Source: Cylindrobasidium torrendii FP15055 ss-10
Taxonomy: Eukaryota > Basidiomycota > Agaricomycetes > Agaricales > Physalacriaceae
Reading direction: 5' to 3'
Assembly: GCA_000934385.1 (NCBI GenBank)
Contig: KN880442.1
Location: 62,001-126,000 of the forward strand
Length of the DNA: 64,000 nucleotides
Position numbers and translations under genes: made by a program. Below are positions 55,829 through 64,000 of the stretch, piece after piece. Under the pieces are notes generated by a model. The model worked only from the letters and a program-made list of their open reading frames with translations. It was not told the origin of the DNA and made no database searches. The number at the start of each line of letters is the position of its first letter. Positions within the stretch are counted from its first letter, which is position 1.

Positions 55829-55894
55829 ATCGCGTGTTAGCTATCATAGATTCCCTTCTTCCATCTCGACTTTCTTCCGTACCACCACTACACT

Positions 55895-58100
55895 ATGGCC
55901 AACCATCCGCGCCCCGTATTGAAGTCTCCCCCGCTGAAGCGGGGAACTGCATGCCTTGCTTGTAGGTACGTCGCTGTCGTCTGCGGTTGTGGACTGTATT
56001 TTTAAGTCTTCTTTCAACCGTGTAGGAAACGTAAATCGGTGCGTGTTGTGTCTTCGAAGTTATGCTTCTATCCATTGACTGATGTGATCTTCTAGAGATG
56101 TGACGGCAAGCGCCCCGTCTGTACCCAGTGCGCCAAGGCGCATCGCGGCGACCAATGCAACTTTGGCGACACGAAGCGCAAGAGCCGTCCTCAGCAGCTT
56201 CGGGGAAAAGCCACCGTCCTACGTGATCGTGTTTACGAGCTAGATTTCGAGACAAGCAAGTGAGCCGCGATGTACGGCAGGCCCTTCATTGTTGCTGACG
56301 GTTGTTAGTTATCCGGATAGTCACTCCGCCCATCCGTCACCACCGGGAAACGATATGGGTATCCTCCCCGGCACCTCCCCATGTAGCGATTCCGTATATC
56401 CGCCCTCGTCAGCCTCATCGCAGTCAGGCTCTGGTTCCGACAGCTCCCCAGCCGCATCCTCCTCATCCGCAGAGACATTACCCCACGATTATTGGAACAA
56501 TGAAATCGACCATATACTCAACGCGGCTGCCGAATTCTCCCCACTCGCCGGCTCACCATCCCTGTTTAATCATCTTTGTCAATGGAATACGGCAGATCCC
56601 CTTTGTATGGATAACAAATCTATTCTGTACGCATATTTCCGATAATCATCGCACACATACTAAGCATCCCGTATTCAGCGTCAATATCTGCATGGGCCAT
56701 CGACTACAGTGTTGGTTCGATGAAGGCATTGGCTCTCGGCCACTGACTGAAGCTGCTCGACATTCTGCCTTGATGAACACAATGTATCTTTTTGGATGTA
56801 ATCGTGTCCGGGGTTCATCGTATTTCGCACGCCTCGAACAACTGTTTCTACAACGGGCAGTGAAGGACGTGAATGCTGGCCTTGGGCATTCTGTCAGTGC
56901 CATGATGATAGATATCGCGCGCGCATCCGCCCTCCTCGCTGTCTACTTTTACTCCCTAGGCCAGAGCGTGGATGGCTATCGATACTCCTTCTCCGCCGGG
57001 CGTCTCGCAATGGGTTTGGGCCTTCATCAAATTCGTGCGCCAGACCTTCCTGGTTTCTTCAAGAACACGACAAACTCGGACGGCGTACATATGCCCCCAG
57101 CACCAGTTCATTCTGCAGATACTTTGGATCGCGTGTCTGCGTTCTGGCAAATATTCTTAGTAGATCACTGCTGGAGTGCTGCGCTGGGACTACCGACCGT
57201 GATTCCAGAGACGAATGATCCCGAGACTCGCATTACTACTCCATGGCCTATTATCTACCCTAGTGTACGTGACCTCCCTTGTTAGTTGTCCTTTCCCTCA
57301 TTTCCCTTCCGACAGCCGCTAGCGGAGACGGGTCATTCGAACGCTCTCAAAACGAAGGCTGCGTCGCTCTACATGCGAACGAAGGCGATGTCTTTAGGTC
57401 CGTCCACAGTCTTGAGCTCGATTTTTTCTTGAGCTCAACAAATCATAGGTCCTCAATATCCAGGAGACGAATCATTTTGGAACAGGATCGCGTCCGTGAC
57501 AAACGTCGTTCAGTCATTGCAAGATTACACCCCACCCCTCCGACTCTTCGAGCACACGCCCATAGACCTGGACTCCCTTTTTGTCAGCACGCTCGCCTGT
57601 GTGTGCTCGGTACAGGCGCTCGCACACGGAGAATCGCCGCGCGTCTTAGGCAGCCTCCAGCATGCAACCTCCCTCATCCGTCATCTGACAGAGTCCGACT
57701 TTGAATACCTGGATCCCTTGTTTGCAGTGCGTCTGACCCATTTCCCGCTTTTCCGGGGCTTTACTCATCGCTTCCATGAAGCCATGGTGGTTATACATTG
57801 CCAATGCTTACCTTTCGTATCTGCGGATGTCAACATTGGATGAGCAAGCTTTCCAAGCCGCAATTAGCGATATACAGTCTCTTGCTTGGGCGCTCAAGCA
57901 CTTGGCGCTTTCCGTCCCGTTAGCCAGTACGCCCCATCGTTCTACCCGACATGCTGCCGTGCTCACACTTTGCAGTCGGCCGCGGTGACGAAATCGAAAA
58001 GGCATTGTCTGCCATACACGACACGAGGCTTCTAGCTACTACATCGACCTTCAACGCCTTTGACTTGGATTTCTCATCTTTTACAGCCTCCATATATTAA
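55895..58100 (+). CDS. Zn2Cys6 fungal transcription factor
   Basis: Nine exons: 55895-55965, 56026-56038, 56096-56259, 56309-56626, 56679-57264, 57316-57397, 57449-57726, 57782-57926, 57976-58100, giving 593 aa. The binuclear zinc cluster is assembled from three exons, including a 13-base one: CLACRKRKSRCDG then KRPVCTQC and a last Cys in DQCNF. It binds DNA, usually as a dimer at CGG-type half sites. A basic linker and a Ser-rich region (SSASSQSGSGSDSSPAASSS) follow. The middle-homology region is typical of agaricomycete regulators (LTEAARHSALMNTMYLFGC, ASALLAVYFYSLGQSVDGYR, SAGRLAMGLGLHQIR, VSAFWQIFLVDHCWSAALG). The target pathway cannot be read from sequence; neighbours are a secreted hydrolase and a FAS1 protein. 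Confidence 0.88.
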
Positions 58101-58226
58101 ATAGTGTCACACGCCACAATATTTACTGTACTTTCGCCGCGCGTCGCGTGGCATATTTATGATGGCATCACGGACAGCGTTCTGGTTCTCTCATCTGTAC
58201 CACCATCTCACAGACTATTTCCACAC

Positions 58227-59684
58227 ATGCTATTCCCCGCTATCATACTCGCGATCGCTACCTCGTCGCTTGGTTGTGCTCAGGCCACCAATACAACAGA
58301 ATCTGAAAACGACTACCTGAACGCCCTTGCAGCTGCCTTTGCCGACGCCGGTCTGACCGCCTTGCGCGATGCCGCCGCCCGCTTGTCGAACACTAGCTAC
58401 GGGCGCACCATTGTCTCGCGACTCTCACAAGGCGGGAACTACACCATCTTTGCCCCAACAAATGAAGCGTGTAAGTTGCGATTATTACTTGCCACAATGG
58501 TCGCCCAAGGTTCACCCTTCATCATAGTCAGCGGTGCTTCCGACGAACTCGCCAGCAACGACGAACTTCTCGCCCGTCTCTTGTCGTATCACATCGTCGC
58601 TGGCGACTTTACGAACGATAATGGCACTCTGGCCTCCTCCTTGTCCCCAAACAATACTGTCGGCCGCACTCTTTTAAACGACACGGGCGTTGTCCAACTC
58701 GAAGGCAACAAAAGCCAAGTTTTGGTCTGGTCATCGCTCAACGACGAGATCATCATCCAGAATCAAGCGTACGCCTTGTGCTCTGGGCTCACTACAATGC
58801 CACTCACCCGTTCTTCAGGTTGAACATCACTGTGTTGCAGAGTTCTGTCGTCCCGAATACCTCTGTCTTGCTGAACTCGATAAATGGCTTCCTTGCGTAT
58901 CCGACCAACACGACCTCGACACTTGTCGCCCACAATTTGACCTCTTTGACTGGCTTGCTCGAGTCTACGAACTTTACCGCGTCGTCGACTGGTCTCAACA
59001 GGACGTTACATACGGGCTTCGATGAAATGGCTCATGGCTTTACTCTCTTCGCTCCTAACAATAAGGCTGTGGTCGACGCTGGTGACTATCTTGCCTCTTA
59101 TGCTGGGAACATGACTGCCTTTGCTGCGATCGTTGGAAACCATGTACGCATCAATTCTGCTGGTTGTAACCTGACCAACCTTTGTCCGTAGGTCATCAAT
59201 GGCACCACCCTTTATTCACCTGAACTCAAGCACGCGGGCACCCTGACCTCTGGAAGTGGCGAGGGTCTTATGTTCACGTCTAACTCGTCCGGCACCTTTG
59301 TCACGTCCACCGTTGGCAAGTCTCATGTTGCTAGTGCACGCATTATCGCAAGCGATATTCCCACCATGAACGGTGTTATCCACATCATCGATCATGTCCT
59401 GCTTAGCGTCTATACCGACAAAGCTGCTGCCAAGTCTGCGTACGTGATTTCCAGCTGATTTTTCTATAACATGTTGACGCATATCCAGGTATGAATCTAT
59501 GACCCAGTCGTCGGGGAACCAGAACGCGACTGCGACGGAGACAGGTGCAGTAGGAGGGCAGACCATGCAGAGTGCGAATGGCGCAGTATTGAGTAAGGCG
59601 CAACTTGGAAATAAGGCTTCTGGGCTTGCGAACATGGCGCTGGGTGTACTTGGACTTACTACACTCCGCGCTGCGATGATTTGA
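58227..59684 (+). CDS. Fasciclin (FAS1) domain cell-surface protein
   Basis: Five exons: 58227-58470, 58528-58768, 58819-59143, 59192-59439, 59489-59684, giving 417 aa. Signal peptide (MLFPAIILAIATSSLGCAQA). It has two FAS1 domains. The first has H1-type GGNYTIFAPTNEAF and the H2-type YHIVAGDF. The second has HGFTLFAPNNKAVVDAG, GNHVINGTTLYSPE and the terminal NGVIHIIDHVLL. Many N-x-S/T sites suggest heavy N-glycosylation. The end has a Ser/Thr/Gly/Asn-rich stalk and a hydrophobic tail (GLANMALGVLGLTTLRAAMI), as in GPI-anchored proteins. FAS1 proteins act in adhesion at the cell wall; the partner is unknown. Confidence 0.88.
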
Positions 59685-59915
59685 TATGTCCCTGGGATCA
59701 TTCGCTTTCTACATTGCTATCTACATGTACACTCGCATAATATTATGGTGCCGGTCATCAATATCTCTCCGTATACTTTTATTAAGATTTCGTTCCGATG
59801 ATCTGGTGTCGTTGTTTAGTAGGCTTAAGTAGCTGGCGTGGGGCGTGACAAGGTTTGTCCGATGATCACGTGAGCGTGACCTCGCGTCTGCAGAACTACC
59901 ACCATCGAGTCGATA

Positions 59916-62222
59916 ATGGCACCTCGCAAAGCATCACAGACAACCACGAGAAAGACAGAGAAGAATCCGGCGAAGAAGCAAACAAAATCATTACTGTCCG
60001 CCAAACTGGATGCACCAAGCGGAGGAGCTACGCGAAGGATTAACCCTCTCACGGCCGTGTGTTACGAAGACTCGTTACTTGAGCAAAATCTTATGGATCG
60101 CAGTTCTTGAACGTGCCGTCGTCGGCATCCTCCTCGCAAACATCGCAGACGAAGGACAAGGGCAAAGGCAAGGCGAAAGCAGAGTTGATAGATTTGACTG
60201 AGGATGTGAACGAACAAGGTGCGCGGCTGATTCCACATTCTCATCTGTTCTAACATGCATTAGACACGACTGCAGGTCAGCTATGGGTTGACTTGTACGA
60301 GCCCACCACCGAGGTCCATCCACTTTCCATACGCACGACTGTTCCTTACACCTGCTAGGTTGACCTTGCCGTTCATGTCCGCAAAGTCAACGATGTACGC
60401 GGCTGGTTAACTGAATCCATCACCGGGAAGAACAAATACCGCGTACGCCAGCTAGTTATCCTAGAGGTATTGCGCTCACACTGTATCAGAAGATCCTGGT
60501 GCTCACCGGACCTGCGGGGACAGCCAAGACGACCACCCTCCGCGTTCTTGCCAGGGAGCTCGATGCAGATATCCTCGAATGGTCTGGACCAACTACCAGC
60601 GGCTTTGCGGACGTTTCGGGAGATGGGGACGAGGACTCTGCATTCGCCAAATTCGAATCCTTCATGGCGCGGGCTTCATCGTGCAACAACTTGTTCGCCA
60701 GTACCAGCCAAACATCTCGCAGACAGTTCATGTTGCTCGAAGACCTTCCCAATATCCTCCATGCCGATACAAAGGACCGCTTCCACAGTTTACTACGCTC
60801 GCTAGTGTTGCAGAAGGACGGCAAGCCAGTACCTGTCGTTATTGTCATCAGCGACAACGGGATGCGCGGAGAAGCTATAGACGAGCGGACCTCGGCCGGC
60901 GGTTGGATTGGAGACAAGTCAACAGCCATCGACGTCCGCACAGTGCTCCCTTCCGACCTGCTACATGGACAATATGTCACCCAGATTCGGTATGAATTGT
61001 GTCCTTTCGTCTCATTTTGCTCACATTCCAAAGATTCAATCCCATAGCGGTGACCCTCATGAAGAAGGCCCTTCAAGCCTTGCTCACCAAGCGCTTTGGC
61101 TCATCCAAAACTCAGCAGCCCACGAAAGAGGTGCTGGACATCATCATCGACAGCTCAAACGGCGACATCCGTAGCGCCATCAACGCGCTTCAATTCTCGT
61201 GCATTGTACCCAAGGGTGCGAAGAAGAAAAGGGTCCAGGCCAACGTCGTAATGGAGTCTGTGACTCGCAGAGAGCAAAGTCTGGCACTCTTTCACCTCAT
61301 TGGCAAGGTGTTGTACAACAAACGTAGCTCGACTTCCTCTGTTCGGCTGGAGTTCTACTGACGCTGCTTAGGGAAGGGAGACGCTCCATCGCCATCGGCC
61401 TCAGCCAAGGACGTACAACGGGAGAAGGACCTGGACGCATCTCTCAAGGACAAACCACTGCTCCCTGAATGGCTCGGTGAGCATGACAGGCGAACAAGCC
61501 GTGTTGATATCAATGTGCGTTCTTCGCCATCCATTCATTATGGTTCAATAATGTGGCTGCAGGACATATACGCGGATTCTCCTATCGACTCATCTTTGCT
61601 TGGCCTTTATGTACATCAGAACTACCCTCAATTTTGCAACGACGTCGACGAGCTTGCAGCCTTGTCAGAGAACCTGAGTTGGGTCGATGCGAGCGGTGGC
61701 GAGCAGTGGTACCAAGCGAACCCATATCGATTCCATATTCTCACTGCCGGTACTCTACACGCGCTGCCTTCTCCAGTAGAACGACGACATCAGAAGGTCT
61801 TCAAGCCTGAGTTCTTCGGGAACCTGGAGAAGGAGAAAAATGCCTGGTCGAGTGTAGACGACGTGCGGCGCTGGGTATCGACGAGGGCACTTCGCGATCC
61901 AAACGCCTGGCGCGTCGGCGGATGGTCAAGGAATAGCATTGTTACGGAACTCGGCGGTATCTTGAAGGCACGGGATGCGACCATGGCCAAAGCATCTCAA
62001 GGAAGCAAGGACGCCAATGAACGGGCACCACGGCAGCACCGCGACTTTTCTCATCTTCCCTTCGTTCTGCGAAGCGTTGGCCGCGTCGAACAGCTCGGAG
62101 AGACTGAGGAAGACCAGCAAGACGGATCGATGGCGTGGGATGGAACTATTGATGTTGAGGATGAGGCAGCTGCCGCGGCACGAGTGGGCGGTTGGCTGGA
62201 TAGTGACGAGATCGAAGAGTAA
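59916..62222 (+). CDS. RAD17-type checkpoint clamp loader
   Basis: Eight exons: 59916-60056, 60104-60218, 60264-60313, 60359-60442, 60490-60989, 61034-61323, 61372-61514, 61563-62222, giving 660 aa, close to RAD17 of other fungi. RAD17 with RFC2-5 loads the 9-1-1 clamp at damaged DNA in the nucleus. The N-terminus is basic (PRKASQTTTRKTEKNPAKK). The family opening LWVDLYEPTTEVDLAVHVRK leads to the Walker A loop KILVLTGPAGTAKTTTLRVL, a Walker B-like strand RRQFMLLEDLPNI, and the arginine/sensor region SSNGDIRSAINALQFSC. The C-terminal part is family-like (SPIDSSLLGLYVHQNYPQF, LSWVDASGG) and ends in acidic VGGWLDSDEIEE. The start at 59916 is the first ATG in frame with the basic head. Confidence 0.9.
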
Positions 62223-62810
62223 GTCAAGTGCTTATGCAGAGAGGTTCTTCCGGGGACTTCCAGCTTTCGCTGCTTTTTTCCAGTTTCTTCGCTACCTTTT
62301 GAGCTCGATATGCTAGTGCAAGTCCTCTTGTTGTGACAGCTTGTGTTCAAATGTATGGCTGCGAAGAAACACCTGACTTGGCTGCACAGAGGATCTTTGT
62401 TCCCCCGTTTATGCAGCGGACGGACATTAAGGAATAATGCTGGGATGAGGCCAGAAGGTCTGCTCTGTGCCGTGTATAGTACTCCCTCTGCGAAGTTGTC
62501 GAACTAAGTGGGAGCTGTTGGTTAGAACTTTGCACCACTTCATACTCGTGTATTGTGCATGGTTTTCGGGAGATTTTCCGTGTGAAGGAATGCTATACGC
62601 CAACTATGCGTTGTCAAACAGCGGCCGAAACTTCCTCGCCAGCAGGATGGCTAAGATCACGCAGTTTCGAGAAGCTGAGAACGTGTTGTACTGTACTCAT
62701 TGTCGTCGGACCGGAGGCTGGCGACGCAGTCGAGAAGCGTTGTTGCTTCTGTGAGATGGTAAACCAATGGTGTCTCTGGGTTGACAAACCCCGTCGTCAA
62801 AGCTAGTGCA
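62223..62810. other. Intergenic region between convergent genes
   Basis: No coding signal recognised. Confidence 0.4.
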
Positions 62811-63358
62811 TTAAAGCGTCGAGGTCGGTAAATTAAATCCCTTGAAATTTGGACCTACATGTGTCCACGCCTCTTTGAGCACACCGCACCCCGGGAACGT
62901 CAAATAACCATTTGCGGAGATTTCTTCAGTGTCTCTCTGAGCTTCAATTGAGTTAGGACGATGAAATACTGGCGACAGCCGGCTGCCACGAGGTAGGCCA
63001 AAATATCGTACGCGCATCGGTGTGTGTTCCTGTTTCATTAAGTCGTCCCCATTGTCCCCCACCAACTTCTCAACTTCAGTCTTCAGCAGCATTGTGGCGT
63101 GCGCAAAGCTATCGATGTCCAAGTGAAATTCTCGATTTCTACCCTACGAAGAGTCAACGCTAGGTGAGTACCGCTGAATATGTTCTCTCGATAATTCACT
63201 TGTTTCGTGAGTGGCCCATGCGTAAGGTCTTCGATGGTCTTCCAGTGAATAACCCCAGACTTGAACATTAATGGATCTTTCATCGAACTGGGTACACCAG
63301 GTGCATCACAGACCATCAGCCAATACTCGCGGGTCAGACAAAAATGAGAAATAACCAT
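62811..63358 (-). CDS. Hypothetical protein, 5' end uncertain
   Basis: Two exons on the minus strand, 63200-63358 and 62811-63143, joined by a 56-base GTGAAT...CGTAG intron that keeps frame, at least 163 aa. The sequence reads MVISHFCLTREYWLMVCDAP, KSGVIHWKTIEDLTHGPLTK, FHLDIDSFAHATMLLKTEVE and ends KGFNLPTSTL. The open frame runs further up (RDASFSRWIVWVTNGSEVG), so the true start is probably in an exon beyond 63425. No known motif; function unknown. Confidence 0.5.
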
Positions 63359-63518
63359 CCCCACCTCGCTGCCATTAGTTACCCACACAATCCATCGGGA
63401 GAATGAGGCGTCGCGCGCGTCTCCTCATTGTCACTGCCAGTGGCTTTTTGTTAATATAATTCAGAACTCCGTTCATTAATGCGAGGCCTTCTGGACAAAG
63501 TGATGAGGTTCAGATGAG

Positions 63519-63526
63519 TATAAGAA
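63519..63526 (+). promoter_or_regulatory. TATA-like box for the 63607 gene
   Basis: TATAAGAA, 88 bases before the ATG. Confidence 0.4.
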
Positions 63527-63606
63527 CCTCGACTGTCGAGGGATGTATGAGCACAACACCCCATTCCCTTGCGACACCATCCATCACTTACTACAAACTC
63601 ATTACA

Positions 63607-64000
63607 ATGCCTCCTAAGACAGGTGTGTTTCCCATCGCAGTTTCTTTTCCGTTGCTTGACATTTCCAACAGACGGAACTGTTGGCCTGAATAACTGTAGG
63701 AGATACGATGTCCTCGTCGACGCGCGCGTCTGAACCTTTTCTCGTAGATCTTCAGGCTCTTGGAAGGCCCGCGGCACTCAACTGGCTGGAAACACAGGCT
63801 GGTCCTGAGCAGGCTCCTACTTGGACATGCATAGCGAAAAGTGAGTATTTACTTAACTATGCTCGGGAGTCGGTACCGGTTTCTGACGGATACTCAGTCG
63901 ATGGCGTCGAGTATGGCCGAGGCCAAGGCGGGAGGAAGTTTATCGCTCGAGATGCGGCATCAGACCAGGCGCTGGCAAGGCTGAGGAGCGAAGCTGGGAG
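63607..64000 (+). CDS. dsRNA-binding-motif protein, 3' end beyond window
   Basis: Partial: exons 63607-63622, 63700-63840, 63898 to the window end. The 16-base first exon gives MPPKT. The body then reads ALNWLETQAGPEQAPTWTC then IAKIDGVEYGRGQGGRKFIA and RDAASDQALARLRSEA. The ...P.W.C....DG.EYG.G.G.....A...A...AL..L pattern fits a double-stranded RNA-binding motif, as in many small basidiomycete DRBM proteins. Whether other domains follow is not visible. Confidence 0.6.

Larger units (their letters stand above)
55051..55894. other. Intergenic region with a possible small gene and a TATA box
   Basis: A weak two-exon candidate at 55389-55712 is listed separately. TATAAAGG at 55821-55828 serves the next gene. 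Confidence 0.4.

Noticed and set aside
63144..63171. A 28-base intron joining two minus-strand frames
   Set aside because: Too short for a spliceosomal intron; a 56-base GTGAAT...CGTAG intron (63144-63199) keeps frame and is preferred.

Overview
The window is nuclear DNA of a filamentous basidiomycete, most likely an agaricomycete with plant-decay capacity. Genes are split by many GT-AG introns of about 45-70 bp, TATA boxes lie 60-220 bp upstream of several starts, and the repertoire fits: two AA9 lytic polysaccharide monooxygenases, a FAS1 protein, an F-box/LRR protein, a GAL4-type Zn2Cys6 regulator and Goodbye-like (STAND N-terminal) proteins. Exon models were built by hand from splice signals. 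Every complete model keeps one open frame, except two genes that look broken: 41702-43658 (insertion) and 51412-52434 (one-base frameshift).

Layout. 1-16 kb is a paralog field: four Goodbye-like genes (<1-1483, 2832-4610, 7787-9084, and 14126-15671 on the minus strand) interleaved with remnants of an aldo/keto reductase and an SPT4 pseudogene. The intact SPT4 (9851-10629, minus) and a class 3 (DAG-type) lipase (11222-13682) sit in the same field. 16-26 kb holds a small secreted cysteine-rich protein, a hypothetical gene, an F-box/LRR gene, AA9 number 1 and the calcineurin A catalytic subunit. 26-31 kb is a cluster of four small bZIP-like genes, three of which share a leader-intron design. 32-38 kb holds a bestrophin-like channel, an MDR oxidoreductase, a DUF4112 membrane protein and AA9 number 2. 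38.8-44 kb has two hypothetical genes and a fifth Goodbye-like gene, whose first exon is broken by a short Helitron-like insertion. 44-49 kb carries an O-methyltransferase with a long C-terminal extension and an MFS transporter. 49.8-55 kb has a divergent pair of related secreted proteins and a secreted beta-lactamase-fold hydrolase. 55.8-62.2 kb carries a Zn2Cys6 factor, a FAS1 protein and a RAD17-type checkpoint clamp loader. The right end has a hypothetical gene and the 5' end of a dsRNA-binding-motif gene.

How the genes relate. There is no obvious single pathway. SPT4, calcineurin A and RAD17 are conserved housekeeping genes set among fast-evolving accessory families. The Goodbye-like family shows birth and death within one window: two full-length forms (one cut by the window edge), one C-terminally truncated form, one frameshifted form and one with an insertion. 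All share a poorly described C-terminal module, a hydrophobic segment followed by a CxxC...CxxC knuckle that is rebuilt across a splice junction. This family and the bZIP-like cluster are the most promising material for something undescribed.
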